DNA of 64,000 nucleotides from JAWWPG01 sp963820035 (lineage in GTDB: Bacteria; Actinomycetota; Actinomycetes; Propionibacteriales; Nocardioidaceae), in contig CAWFYK010000005.1 in assembly GCA_963820035.1 (NCBI GenBank), forward strand, positions 434,001-498,000, given 5' to 3'. Below, in pieces: positions 16,155 to 24,806 of this stretch; positions within the stretch are counted from its first letter, which is position 1, and the number at the start of each line of letters is the position of its first letter. A model generated the notes under the pieces. The model ran no database searches. It saw only the letters and a program-made list of their open reading frames with translations, and had not been told where the DNA came from. The translations under genes were made by a program, and so were the position numbers.

Positions 16155-17462
16155 ATGGGAAGTCCAGGGTCGGCGTACACCGCACCTGCACTCGACCTGC
16201 TTGACGCTGACGTGCGTGGAGAGATCCGCCGTCATGGTGTCGACCCGTTGACTGATGTCGACACGGTGCGTGCGTTCGCGCGATCTGCGGTGGTGGCTCA
16301 TGACCAGCGCAGCCTGACCGGGGTCGTCCGCCCGGTTGACGATCCCGAGGGGACCATTGATGAGCTCGTTGCACGGCTGGCGGGCTTCGGTCCGCTCCAG
16401 CAGTACCTCGATGACCCGTCCGTGGAGGAGGTCTGGGTGAACGAGCCGGATCGGGTGTTTGTGGCGCGTGACGGCCGGCACGAGTTGACCACCACGATCC
16501 TGACGGCCGATGAGGTGCGTGACCTTGTGGAGCGGATGCTGAAGACGTCGGGTCGCCGGCTTGACCTGTCGAGCCCGTTCGTCGATGCGATGCTGCCCTC
16601 TGGTCATCGGTTGCACGTGGTGCTGCAGGGCATCGCCCACGGCTTCGCGGCGGTCAACATCCGCAAGTTCGTCGTGCGCGCGAAGCGGCTGGACGATCTG
16701 GTCGCGCTCGGGACCCTGTCGCCGATGGCAGCCCGGTTCCTGGACGCCTGCGTGGTGGCGGGTCTGAACATCATCGTTTCGGGTGGCACGCAGGCTGGGA
16801 AGACGACCATGCTCAACACCCTCGGGAGTGCGGTGCCGGGCCGGGAGCGGATCGTGTCGGCGGAGGAGGTCTACGAGCTTCGGATATCCCACCCCGACTG
16901 GGTGCAGCTGCAGACGCGACAGTCCGGGCTCGAGGGCACCGGCGAGATCAAGCTCCGGCATCTGGTGAAGGAGTCGCTCCGGATGCGCCCGTCGCGCATC
17001 ATCGTCGGCGAGGTCCGCGCCGAGGAATGTCTCGACCTGCTGCTCGCGCTCAACAGCGGTCTGCCGGGGATGGCCACCGTGCACGCCAACTCGGCACGTG
17101 AAGCGCTCGTCAAGCTGTGCACCCTCCCACTGCTGGCGGGCGAGAACATCTCGGCGAGGTTCGTCGTACCCACGGTCGCGGCGAGTGTCGACGTTGTCGT
17201 GCAGCTTGGTGTCGACGCCGATGGGAAGCGGCGGGTCCGTGAGATTGTGGCTGTGCCGGGCCGGGTCGAGGCTGACATCATCGAGGCCGAGGCAGTCTTC
17301 AGCTCCGAGCATGGGCGGCTGGTGAGGGCGCAGGGTATGCCGCCCAGGCTGGAGAGCTTCGAGGCTGCGGGTATTGACCTTCATGCCCTCTTGGCTCAGC
17401 AGCTCGAGGACGGCTGTGATGGCGACGGTCCGGCCCTGTCCGAGCATCGGCGGGGAGCCTGA
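16155..17462 (+). CDS. tadA: TadA/CpaF-type secretion ATPase
   Basis: The 435-residue product is a type II/IV secretion ATPase. The N-terminal domain (GFGPLQQYLDDPSVEEVWVNEPDRVFV) is followed by Walker A GGTQAGKTT (210-218), the Asp-box region SAEEVYELRISHPDWVQLQTR, Walker B-like RPSRIIVGEVRAEECLDLLLALNSGLPGMATVHANS and the His box ATVHANS. It forms the cytoplasmic hexamer that powers Flp-type pilus assembly. GGGAG precedes the ATG by a few bases. It heads a tightly packed run of seven genes. A TadZ/CpaE partner normally encoded upstream is absent here. Confidence 0.92.
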   Translation: MGSPGSAYTAPALDLLDADVRGEIRRHGVDPLTDVDTVRAFARSAVVAHDQRSLTGVVRPVDDPEGTIDELVARLAGFGPLQQYLDDPSVEEVWVNEPDRVFVARDGRHELTTTILTADEVRDLVERMLKTSGRRLDLSSPFVDAMLPSGHRLHVVLQGIAHGFAAVNIRKFVVRAKRLDDLVALGTLSPMAARFLDACVVAGLNIIVSGGTQAGKTTMLNTLGSAVPGRERIVSAEEVYELRISHPDWVQLQTRQSGLEGTGEIKLRHLVKESLRMRPSRIIVGEVRAEECLDLLLALNSGLPGMATVHANSAREALVKLCTLPLLAGENISARFVVPTVAASVDVVVQLGVDADGKRRVREIVAVPGRVEADIIEAEAVFSSEHGRLVRAQGMPPRLESFEAAGIDLHALLAQQLEDGCDGDGPALSEHRRGA

Positions 17463-17463
17463 G

Positions 17464-18318
17464 ATGGGGGTGGTGCTGGGGCTGTTTCTGGGGACGGGTC
17501 TGTTGCTGGTCTGGCAGGCAGCAACCTCGCCACCGGCCGGGCCGTCATCGCGGCGGGTAACTCGAAGCACGCAGGAGCTGCTTCGACGTGCGGGGATCGA
17601 GAATGTGACGCCGGTTGGGTTGATGCTGCTGTGCCTGGTGTCTGGTCTGACGGCCGCGGTGGTGATGCTGTTGGTGTCCCAGACCCTTCCCATCGCTCTC
17701 GCCTTCGGCGTGATCGCCGGATATGTGCCTGTCGCCGTGGTGAGGGGGCGGGCGCTTCGCCGACAGCGTGAGCTCGCGGAGGTGTGGCCCGAGGCGGTCG
17801 ACAACCTCGCCTCGGCTGTCCGTGCTGGGCTGTCGCTGCCGGAGGCGTTGACTCAGCTGGGCGAGCGGGGGCCGGTGCCTCTGCGGCCGGCGTTCGCGTC
17901 GTTCGGGCGTGACTACCAGGCGTCGGGGCGGTTCGGCATCTGTCTCGACCTGCTCAAGGACCGGCTGGCCGATCCGGTGGGCGACCGGGTGGTGGAGGCC
18001 CTGCGGGTGGCGCGTGACGTGGGGGGCGGTGATCTCGGTCGGGTCCTTCGCGCACTGTCGGGGTTCCTGCGCGATGACGCCCGCACCCGCTCAGAGCTTG
18101 AGGCACGGCAGGCGTGGGTGGTCAACGGGGCCAGGCTTGCAGCGGGGGCACCCTGGGTCGTGCTGCTCGTCTTGTCGTTCCAGCCTGAGGTGATCGCGCG
18201 TTACCGGTCACCGGCCGGTGCTGTCGTCCTCCTCGTCGGTGGACTCGCCTGCGCGGTCGCCTACCGGCTGATGGTGTCGCTCGGAAGACTCCCCGACGAG
18301 GAGCGGGTGCTCCGGTGA
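17464..18318 (+). CDS. tadB: TadB-type inner-membrane platform protein
   Basis: I start it at ATG 17464, one base after the TadA stop. The 284-residue product has an N-terminal membrane helix, a pair of helices (GLMLLCLVSGLTAAVVMLLVS, ALAFGVIAGYVPVAVV), the T2SS-F cytoplasmic domain (ELAEVWPEAVDNLASAVRAGLSLPEALTQLGERGP) and C-terminal helices. It should form the membrane platform with TadC on which TadA acts. GTGA overlap with the next gene indicates translational coupling. Confidence 0.88.
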   Translation: MGVVLGLFLGTGLLLVWQAATSPPAGPSSRRVTRSTQELLRRAGIENVTPVGLMLLCLVSGLTAAVVMLLVSQTLPIALAFGVIAGYVPVAVVRGRALRRQRELAEVWPEAVDNLASAVRAGLSLPEALTQLGERGPVPLRPAFASFGRDYQASGRFGICLDLLKDRLADPVGDRVVEALRVARDVGGGDLGRVLRALSGFLRDDARTRSELEARQAWVVNGARLAAGAPWVVLLVLSFQPEVIARYRSPAGAVVLLVGGLACAVAYRLMVSLGRLPDEERVLR

Positions 18319-19256
18319 ACGCGGTTGTCGTGGGCGCGACTCTCGGTGGCGTCTGGGCACTCGGTGTGCTGCTGGTGGGTGCCCGGATGCTCGCCACCCG
18401 TCGGCCCACCCTGGAGAGCCGGGTCGCGCCATACATCCGGGACGTCCCGACGCGAACGGCGCTGTGGACACCTCGACCGCCGACCGACAACGTGTTGGCG
18501 GCGTTGTCGGCTGTTGCTGCGCCGTTCCTCGAGAGTGGAGCCGACCGGCTGCAGCGGATCCTCGGCGCGAGGGCGTCGGTGCAGCGCCGGCTCGAGCGTG
18601 CCGGGTCGGGGCTCACAGTCGAGCAGTTCCGGGTCTCGCAGGTCGAGTGGGCGCTCGGCGGTTTCGGCGTGATGTTGGCGATCGGGGTGCTCGGACCGGC
18701 CCGTCAGCCGGGACGGGCGTTGCCGTGGTTACTGCTGTGTCTGGGTACGGCGGGTCTGGCGATGATCGCCCGGGACTCGATGCTGACTCGTCAGGTCGCC
18801 GGACGCGAGCGGCGGATGCTCGCGGAGTTCCCGGCGATCGCGGACATGCTCGCGTTGTCGGTGGCAGCAGGGGAGGGACCCGTCGCGGCTCTGGACCGGG
18901 TCGTGACGAGCTGTCGCGGTGCGCTGGTCGACGAGCTTGCGGTCGTGCTTGCTGAGTCGCGCACGGGCGTGCCGATGGTGGCGGCGCTCGACGGGCTGGC
19001 CCGACGTACCGGTCTGGCGGTGGTGGCCCGGTTCGCGGAGGGGCTGTCGGTTGCGATCTCTCGCGGTACGCCGCTGGTGGACGTGTTGGCGGCTCAGGCC
19101 GCCGACGTTCGCGAGGCCGCGAAGCGTGCGCTGATCGAGACGGGCGCTCGCAAGGAGGTCGTGATGATGGTGCCCGTGGTGTTCCTGATTCTGCCTGTGA
19201 CGTTGCTGTTCGCGTTCTATCCCGGAGTTGTTGGACTCAACCTGCTGGCGCCCTAG
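18315..19256 (+). CDS. tadC: TadC-type inner-membrane platform protein
   Basis: GTG 18315 overlaps the tadB stop. The 313-residue product carries the T2SS-F domain (RRMLAEFPAIADMLALSVAAGEGPVAALDRVVTSCRGALVDELAVVLAESRTGVPMVAALDGLARRTG ... ALIETGARKEVVMMVPVVFLILPVTLLFAFYPG) with four or so membrane helices. It is the partner of TadB. The final FYPG before the C-terminus is the usual end of the family. Confidence 0.88.
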   Translation: MNAVVVGATLGGVWALGVLLVGARMLATRRPTLESRVAPYIRDVPTRTALWTPRPPTDNVLAALSAVAAPFLESGADRLQRILGARASVQRRLERAGSGLTVEQFRVSQVEWALGGFGVMLAIGVLGPARQPGRALPWLLLCLGTAGLAMIARDSMLTRQVAGRERRMLAEFPAIADMLALSVAAGEGPVAALDRVVTSCRGALVDELAVVLAESRTGVPMVAALDGLARRTGLAVVARFAEGLSVAISRGTPLVDVLAAQAADVREAAKRALIETGARKEVVMMVPVVFLILPVTLLFAFYPGVVGLNLLAP

Positions 19257-19280
19257 CGCCAGCTCATCGAAAGGAACAAC

Positions 19281-19454
19281 ATGACGCACCTCTTGGCCGT
19301 TCCTCTCCGCCTCAAGCACCGTGACGAGCGCGGTGACGTGCCCGGCTGGGTGATGATCACGGTGATGACGATCATCATCGCCAGCTCCATCCTGCTGATC
19401 TTCCAGACCAGGGTGACGTCGTTCCTCAACGATGCGCTCGACAGCTACATGTGA
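19281..19454 (+). CDS. 57-residue Flp-pilin-like membrane protein
   Basis: AAGGA at 19271-19275 precedes ATG 19281. The product has a basic/acidic leader (LKHRDERGD), one hydrophobic helix (VMITVMTIIIASSILLIFQTRV) and a short tail. Its size and its place between TadC and TadE genes are those of the Flp major pilin. The processing site is unusual: after the Gly of RGD the usual +5 Glu and EYA sequence are replaced by VPGWVM. It may be the pilin, a minor pilin or a non-pilin helper. Its stop overlaps the next start (ATGTGA). Confidence 0.6.
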   Translation: MTHLLAVPLRLKHRDERGDVPGWVMITVMTIIIASSILLIFQTRVTSFLNDALDSYM

Positions 19455-19873
19455 CGCGACGGGTTGTCCGCCGGATCTTCCGCGCTGCCGGGCCTCGGCG
19501 GTCGCAGCGTGGTTCAGCGGTCGTCGACTTCGCTCTCGTGTCTGTCGTGCTGGTGCCGCTGTTCTTCGCGATCCTGCAGCTGGCACTGATCTGGCACGTG
19601 AAGTCGACACTGACCGCAGCCGCCTCCCAGGGTGCCCGCTATGGTGCGTCCTACCAGCGCAGCCCAGCTCAAGGCGTCGCACGCACCCGGTCGATCATCC
19701 ACGACACATTCGGGACCGGGCTGAGCGAACACGTGTCCGCTGCGACCACGATGCTGGGTGGCCAGCCGGGCGTGGAGGTTGACGTCCTCGCGCACGTGCC
19801 GGTGCTGGTGTTCTGGGGTCCAACGGTCGAGGTGACGGTCAGCGGCCACTCCGTCAAGGAGGTGCTGCCGTGA
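19451..19873 (+). CDS. TadE-like pseudopilin
   Basis: GTG 19451 overlaps the stop of the small pilin-like gene. The 140-residue product has a basic leader, the TadE signature QRGSAVVDFALVSVVLVPLFFAILQLAL (Gly before the hydrophobic helix, D/E at +5/6), and a soluble beta-rich domain. TadE proteins are processed by a prepilin peptidase and initiate or modulate Flp pilus assembly. It overlaps the next gene by four bases. Confidence 0.82.
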   Translation: MTRRVVRRIFRAAGPRRSQRGSAVVDFALVSVVLVPLFFAILQLALIWHVKSTLTAAASQGARYGASYQRSPAQGVARTRSIIHDTFGTGLSEHVSAATTMLGGQPGVEVDVLAHVPVLVFWGPTVEVTVSGHSVKEVLP

Positions 19874-20367
19874 GAGCCGGTCGACCGAGACAGACGCAGC
19901 GGCCGCTGACGAGGTACGCCGGCCGTGGGCGCTCATCCGACGACGCCGGGTCAGCGATGGTCGAGCTGGTGTGGCTGTCGCTCATCCTGATGATCCCGCT
20001 GGTCTACGTCTTGCTGACATTGGTCACGGTGCAGCGGTCCGCCTACGGCGTGACCGAGGCTGCCCGCGCCGCAGGACGCGCCTATGTGCTGTCGCCCGAT
20101 CCGGCGACCGGGCGTCAACGCGCCTTCATCGCGGCTCGGTTGGCGATGCACGACCAGGGAATCACCCTGCCTGCCGCGGCTCTGAGCATCGTCTGTCACC
20201 CGAGCCCTGCTGATTGCTTACAACCCGGCTCGACCGTGGAGGTGCGGATCCGCTACCGGACGCCGCTGCCCGTCGTACCCGACATCCTCGGACACCCGCC
20301 CGCGTCGATCTCGGTCTCCGCGCGCCATGTCGAGCCCTACGGGACCTACCGGGAAGGGGCGGGATGA
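19870..20367 (+). CDS. TadE/TadF-like pseudopilin
   Basis: The 165-residue product has a long basic leader and then AGSAMVELVWLSLILMIPLVYVLLTLVTVQR, the TadE/F transmembrane signature with Glu at the processing-relevant position. The outer domain contains two cysteines (VCHPSPADC) likely to form a disulfide. It overlaps both neighbours by four bases, so it is translationally coupled within the Tad operon. Confidence 0.8.
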   Translation: MRAGRPRQTQRPLTRYAGRGRSSDDAGSAMVELVWLSLILMIPLVYVLLTLVTVQRSAYGVTEAARAAGRAYVLSPDPATGRQRAFIAARLAMHDQGITLPAAALSIVCHPSPADCLQPGSTVEVRIRYRTPLPVVPDILGHPPASISVSARHVEPYGTYREGAG

Positions 20368-20822
20368 ACCTCGCTCCCCGGATGCTGGCTCGGCGACTGC
20401 GCTGCGACGACGGGCAGATCACCGCCATGCTGGTCATCTTCACGCTCTGCCTGCTCCTCGCCGTCATCGCTGTCACCGACCTGTCAGCGGCGTACCTGCG
20501 CCGCCAGTCAGCCATCTCGCTGGCCGACGGCGCAGCACTCGCCGCCACCGAGGCAGCGGCCGCCGGCTCGATCTACGGCAACCCCGACAGTGGCTACGTG
20601 CCGATCGACAAGACCGCAGCCGCCGCCGCAGTCCGCGCCTACCTCGTCGAGATCGGAGCGTACGGCGACTACCCCGGCCTGACCTACCGGATCGGGGTCG
20701 CCGGGCATCAGGTTGTCGTCACCCTCGCCATGCCCTACACGCTCCCTGTCCCCGTGCCAGGCGTCGAGCAGACCACCATCGTCCACGCCGCCTCCGCCGC
20801 CGAACTCCCCATCTACCAGTGA
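20364..20822 (+). CDS. TadG-like / putative Flp-associated membrane protein
   Basis: ATG 20364 overlaps the previous stop (ATGA). The 152-residue product begins CDDGQITAMLVIFTLCLLLAVIAVTDLSAAYLRRQSAISLADGAALAATEAAA, the pattern of TadG/Rv3654c-like proteins that have a helix followed by ALADGAALAAA. The short outer domain is Tyr/Pro-rich. It is the last gene of the Tad run; no large von Willebrand-type TadG domain is present. Confidence 0.8.
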   Translation: MNLAPRMLARRLRCDDGQITAMLVIFTLCLLLAVIAVTDLSAAYLRRQSAISLADGAALAATEAAAAGSIYGNPDSGYVPIDKTAAAAAVRAYLVEIGAYGDYPGLTYRIGVAGHQVVVTLAMPYTLPVPVPGVEQTTIVHAASAAELPIYQ

Positions 20823-20948
20823 CCCGAGACACGGTCTCCTGGCGCGGACCGCGGCAGTGCTGGACCGCGGCCGGATGCCTGCCGCTCCTGACTTCACACG
20901 GTTGCGGGCGCGGGGCATCGAGAGCGAAGGGAGATCGGCGGGGCGGTC

Positions 20949-21404
20949 TTGTCAGAGCTGCTGGGGCAGCCTTCCCGGCTGCGTCGCGAGTTGCGTGATG
21001 CGTGGGAATCCTTGCCGCAGCGACTGCGCCGTGCCGTCCGTGCAGCTCAAAGTCTGGATCCGCTGCCTGGGGACCGGTCTTCGGTCGTCGCGGCCGAGCT
21101 CGTCGGCAACGATCCGGTGCTCGAGTTTCACGTCGACTTCGCCCGCGCTGAGCTGCTAGGGGCGTCGGGCGACTTCGTCGCCGCGAAGGGCGCCTTCAGG
21201 GACCTGGCCCAACGGTACGACCCACAGCGGGCGTATCGAGCAGATGACTATGCGTCAGGAGCGACCGCGCCGGGCGTTCGTCTCCGGGTACTGTTGAACC
21301 GATGGAAGAGAACAAGGCACGTCGCGTCGTCGACGCTTTGCGCGACCGTGGCACGAACGCGGAGCTGGCCTCGGTCGGTGGACCCCAGTTCGGCGTCAGA
21401 GTGA
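20949..21404 (+). CDS. Doubtful hypothetical protein, C-terminus overlaps next gene
   Basis: From TTG 20949 the first 90 codons are protein-like (SELLGQPSRLRRELRDAWESLPQRLRRAVRAAQSLDPLPGD ... LEFHVDFARAELLGASGDFVAAKGAFRDLAQRYDPQRAYRADDY), amphipathic and helical. The last 35 codons overlap the more convincing gene at 21302 and look random. It may be a truncated gene whose true end is lost. No family is recognised. Confidence 0.35.
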   Translation: MSELLGQPSRLRRELRDAWESLPQRLRRAVRAAQSLDPLPGDRSSVVAAELVGNDPVLEFHVDFARAELLGASGDFVAAKGAFRDLAQRYDPQRAYRADDYASGATAPGVRLRVLLNRWKRTRHVASSTLCATVARTRSWPRSVDPSSASE

Positions 21405-21676
21405 TCTTGTCGGACGGCCGTGAGGCGATGTGGGATTCGGACGGTACGGCGTCCCTCGAGGCCCAGGTGATGCGCGACGGCATGCTGGTGGGGTTCGTTC
21501 CGGTCATCGACGGTTCGGATGAGTACTCCGAAGAGGAGATCATCGATACGATCCGCCGGACGGACTATGACAAGCCGATCGCTACCCAGCGGGCGACCGT
21601 GCCGCCGCCCGCGCCGGCGCTGCCGCGACAGGGCGGTCTCCTCCGCCGATTCATCGACGGCTACCGATACCGCTGA
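21302..21676 (+). CDS. Hypothetical 124-residue cytoplasmic protein
   Basis: ATG 21302 opens a frame with good composition: MEENKARRVVDALRDRGTNAELASVGGPQFGVRVILSDGREAMWDSDG, an alpha/beta pattern, then a Pro-rich linker and a basic C-terminus (LPRQGGLLRRFIDGYRYR). No ribosome binding site is evident. I do not recognise a domain. A short amphipathic basic tail could contact membrane or nucleic acid. Confidence 0.6.
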   Translation: MEENKARRVVDALRDRGTNAELASVGGPQFGVRVILSDGREAMWDSDGTASLEAQVMRDGMLVGFVPVIDGSDEYSEEEIIDTIRRTDYDKPIATQRATVPPPAPALPRQGGLLRRFIDGYRYR

Positions 21677-21862
21677 GACGGCTCGACATCACCGGACACC
21701 TGGTCACCGGCACCCGACAGAAGAACTCTCCCTAACGATGGTGAAGGGGCGTCGGTTTCGCAAGAGTCCAGACATTCGTGACGAAAGCGAGTAACAAGGA
21801 CCGGGACACCCTGCTCGCCGATGAGCCACTCCGTGGCCCCGGGTCGGGTGAAGGGGCTCTCC

Positions 21863-22477
21863 ATGCGACTACCATCCAGTCTCGCCGTTGCAGTTGTGCT
21901 GGCGGCAGCAACCGCCACCATCGCCGTCCCGCTCTCGGCCAGCGGGACCGTCGCGTCAGCGCCGCCGACCGCCGTGCATCAGGTCACTCCGCTCGACAGC
22001 CACGGTCACGTGCGAGCGCCGTACTCCGTCGTCGCGGTCCATCCCGGTTACTGCTGGACGTATTCGTTCGAGAACGGCCATCTGTACCGATGCTTTCAGA
22101 GCAACTACATCCACGATCCGTGCTGGAAGGAGAGCGGGCGCTACTCCGTTGTCTGCCTTGTGCTTCCCTGGTCGCATCATCTGATTCGCCTGAATCTCAC
22201 CCGGCACCTGCCAGGCAGGGGGAAGCCCTCAAGTGCCCTCTGGGGGTTGAGATTGGGGGATGGCCTGGGACTGCCGTGCCTCGTCAGCACCGGCGCTGGT
22301 GGCTGGATCGGCCACCACCACATCAGCTACTACTGCCGCAACGGCTGGGTGCTGGTCGATACTCCTGACCGTCGGCCGGCGGCGTGGACGATCCTCACCG
22401 CGAAGAAGGTCGGCGACCACTACCAGCTGCGTGGCCGCAAGACCCTCACCGACGCTTGGCGACCCATCGTCGGGTGA
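21863..22477 (+). CDS. Secreted cysteine-containing protein of unknown function
   Basis: I start it at ATG 21863, which follows AAGGGG and opens a clear signal peptide (MRLPSSLAVAVVLAAATATIAVPLS, cleavage near VASA-PP). The mature 170 residues are rich in Tyr, Trp, His and Cys (GYCWTYSF, YRCF, DPCW, VCLVLPW, YYCRNGW), compatible with several disulfides. A C-terminal basic segment ends the protein. It overlaps the 3' end of the opposite-strand PQQ-like remnant by about 30 bp. No family is recognised. Confidence 0.65.
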   Translation: MRLPSSLAVAVVLAAATATIAVPLSASGTVASAPPTAVHQVTPLDSHGHVRAPYSVVAVHPGYCWTYSFENGHLYRCFQSNYIHDPCWKESGRYSVVCLVLPWSHHLIRLNLTRHLPGRGKPSSALWGLRLGDGLGLPCLVSTGAGGWIGHHHISYYCRNGWVLVDTPDRRPAAWTILTAKKVGDHYQLRGRKTLTDAWRPIVG

Positions 22478-22925
22478 GCCGGCCACGCCTTACGACGGCC
22501 GCGCAGCCGCCGTCGTCACCGCAGCTGCTGTCGACGCAGGGCGGCGGGGTCTGGCCGCGTCGTGACCCTGGCGGTGGACGAAAGCCTTTGTAGGCCTGAA
22601 GGGTGCCGTCATTGCTCACGAAGTAGAGCATCCCATCAGCAACTGATACCGGCGATGAGATGCCCGTATGACCGGTTGCGGTCTGCCACAGTCGCTCGCC
22701 GGTCGAGGCCTCGTTCGCTGCGAAGTCGGATCCGCTCACCATGGTTTGGCTGGTGGGCTGTCCGTTACCCGGTGAGGTGGTAACCCGCGGGTTGGCGGCT
22801 GCTCGCTGACTCGCTGAGGGCCGACCGACGTGGCCAGACGCGGTGACAGAAATGGCGGGTTGGGCCAGGGCAACGATCACAAGACTGACGGTCAACAATG
22901 CGATGATATGGCGTGGACCTATCAT
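22446..22925 (-). pseudogene. Truncated PQQ/WD40-like secreted beta-propeller
   Basis: From ATG 22925 there is a signal peptide (MIGPRHIIALLTVSLVIVALAQPAISVTASG). After a short linker comes only one recognisable propeller blade (LWQTATGHTGISSPVSVADGMLYFVSNDGTLQAYKGF), and then the frame degrades into Arg/Pro-rich sequence to 22446. A normal PQQ-like propeller protein would have six to eight such blades. It appears to have lost its middle by deletion, leaving the start joined to a late blade. Confidence 0.6.
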
Positions 22926-23217
22926 GCCGGCTCCCTGTCGCGACCGCAGTGGCGTTGCTTCAGGGTGCTGGGTGCGATGCTTCTCGGCTGAAGTCATGGA
23001 GATTAACTTCCTGCGTTCATCGCTGTCAACGACTATCGACAGCGCGGCCCATGCGGTTTGCGCATTCTGTGACTTGGGATGGCGATAGTGGTTGACGAAT
23101 ATTCTGGGACTCGTGGGCAGGTGGCAGATTAGGGTGATGCTCTGCGGCGGAGGAATCCCACCAAGGCCGAGGTTCCCGCCGGTTCTTGCGTGACGACTCG
23201 TAAGGAGAGGCCACGGA

Positions 23218-23364
23218 GTGGCTGCAACTAGCCCGAACGACGCCTGGGCCGTCGGTTATATCTATGACGGCACGGGTCTTCAGGCGCTGGCCCGGCCTTG
23301 GGACGGTGCTACCTGGGCTCGGCGAACTGCGCACACGTGGGCGGCAGCCCGGTCGGCAGTGTGA
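23218..23364 (+). pseudogene. Kelch-like propeller fragment (SPNDAWAVGY blade)
   Basis: Forty-eight codons from GTG 23218 encode AATSPNDAWAVGYIYDGTGLQAL followed by PWDGATW, the hallmark of secreted actinobacterial proteins with repeated WNGxxW and SxxDAWAVG units. A single unit survives before a stop at 23364. No signal peptide precedes it. It is a remnant, not a gene. Confidence 0.6.
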
Positions 23365-23374
23365 CCGCGAGCTC

Positions 23375-23671
23375 ATGCTTGCCGATCGCCACCGGCAGCT
23401 CGCCCAGCGGCCAGCTTCGAGCCTCGGGCATGCCCACTCCGGTGAGAACCCTCACGTGGCGGGCGTCCTGTTAGCCGGCTCGGTCGCGCCAGGTCTGGCG
23501 GATGACTTCTCCGACGTCGAGGTCGACATGTTCTGGCACGTCCCGCCGAGCGACGACGACCGCCGGCAGCCCCTTCAGCGCAACGGCTGGGAGCTCATCG
23601 CCACCGCCGACAGCCGCGCCAGCTTCGAGGAAGGCCGGGTCGTCTCCCATCTGGAGGACCGAATCGAGTGA
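23375..23671 (+). pseudogene. Nucleotidyltransferase N-terminal fragment
   Basis: From ATG 23375 the product reads MLADRHRQLAQ ... VAGVLLAGSVAPGLADDFSDVEVDMFW, which contains the GS-x(n)-D-x-E/D signature of antibiotic-type nucleotidyltransferases (GSVAPGLADDFSDVEVD). The frame stops at 23671 after about 98 residues, whereas intact enzymes have 240 or more. The C-terminal substrate-binding part is missing, so it should be inactive. Confidence 0.55.
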
Positions 23672-24021
23672 TCCTGGCGCTCGACAGGATCCGTCAGGCA
23701 GTCGCCAATTCCTTTCGATACCGTGCTGTCGCCGTACCGATACACGTCTTGAGGCGCGCCGGCGATGCCTTCATAGCGGCCATCAGAATGGCTAATTGTT
23801 GCTGCAAGCAAAACAATGAGGAACTAAACCTCGGTGGGGCTCAACCCACTCTGCTCCTGTTACCCTGACCTTGGTCCCGTTTCGGGTTGACCCGGACCAG
23901 GCTGCGGAGGGGGTGAGCACAACACCGCGCGTGAAACGAGCTGCCGCTACAGCAGAGCAGCCGTAACGCTGACAACACTGCCTGTCAGGCCACGAGGATC
24001 ACGTAGAGGGGTAACTTTCAC
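23672..24021 (+). other. Gap ahead of the secreted repeat protein
   Basis: It holds an imperfect hairpin around 23868-23905 (ccttggtcccg ... ccggaccagg), which could terminate or begin a transcript, and the likely promoter and leader of the gene at 24022. No coding frame is credible. The stretch 23795-23850 is clearly lower in GC than its surroundings. Confidence 0.4.
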
Positions 24022-24660
24022 ATGAAGAAGAAGCTTGTTTTCACCGCTGTCTCTGCAGTAGCCGCCGCCGGACTCTACGCAAGCCCTGCGTCGGCGGCTC
24101 CCGCAACCGACTGCACAACGACGCTCAGTGGCTCCTATGACAAGATCGTCGTGCCGGATGGTGCGACCTGCACCTTGGATGGCGCGACCGTAAAGAAGAA
24201 CGTCACGGCCGGAACCGGAAGCTCGCTTTACACGATGAATGCCACCATCGGCGGCAACGTGATGACCCGGCACTCTCACACGGTGCAGATCATTGACACC
24301 AACGTCGGTCACAACATCATGGTCACGGGGACTCGTCACATGACCAAGATCGGCGACGACGGATGCATGATCGATCCGACGGTCGGTCGTAACCTCATGG
24401 TCAAGGGAAACACCGGTCCGACCGCTATCTGCTCGGTTCAGGTGGGAAACAACCTCGTCGTGATGGGAAACAGCGGGAGCGTCGGGGTATTCAGCAACAG
24501 CGTGGACAACAACCTGCTCACGTTCCGTAACAGCGGCCCTGCCACCCGGCTGCGCTTCAACATCATCGGAATCAACTTGAACTGTCAAGGCAACACGAGT
24601 CCCGTGTTCGTCAACCTCGGAAACACCGCCGGAGCATCCAAGATGGGACAGTGCGCCTAA
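24022..24660 (+). CDS. Secreted beta-helix-like repeat protein
   Basis: GAGGGG precedes ATG 24022. A signal peptide (MKKKLVFTAVSAVAAAGLYASPASA-AP) leads into 185 residues built of about eight loose repeats of 17-20 residues with the core V-G-x-N-x-x-V-x-G-N-x-G (TVGRNLMVKGNTG, QVGNNLVVMGNSG, SVDNNLLTFRNSG). Regular hydrophobic and Asn positions suggest a right-handed parallel beta-helix with an Asn ladder. Four or so cysteines are spread over the length. It is richer in Lys and AT-ending codons than its neighbours, perhaps from high expression or transfer. The function is unknown; a surface or matrix protein is plausible. Confidence 0.72.
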   Translation: MKKKLVFTAVSAVAAAGLYASPASAAPATDCTTTLSGSYDKIVVPDGATCTLDGATVKKNVTAGTGSSLYTMNATIGGNVMTRHSHTVQIIDTNVGHNIMVTGTRHMTKIGDDGCMIDPTVGRNLMVKGNTGPTAICSVQVGNNLVVMGNSGSVGVFSNSVDNNLLTFRNSGPATRLRFNIIGINLNCQGNTSPVFVNLGNTAGASKMGQCA

Positions 24661-24806
24661 TCTGACCTCATCCCCACCAGGACCGCGACGAAGCCTATGA
24701 GAAGACCTGTTGCGGGTGGTACGACGGACACGACACCCTCGGCAACACCATGCCGCGGGTGCCGTGTTCGCAAGCCTGCACAGCCACACAAGGGATCGGG
24801 CTTCTC

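Noticed and set aside
15946..17575. A 15-base exact match (ctcgaagcacgcagg) at 15946 and 17561 as an attachment-site pair
   Set aside because: A 15-base match is expected about once or twice by chance in 64 kb of biased composition, and the interval contains normal Tad genes with no integrase.
18315..19256. Competence or type II secretion GspF instead of TadC
   Set aside because: The neighbours (CpaF-type ATPase, TadB, TadE-like proteins) and a single T2SS-F domain per protein indicate the Tad system.
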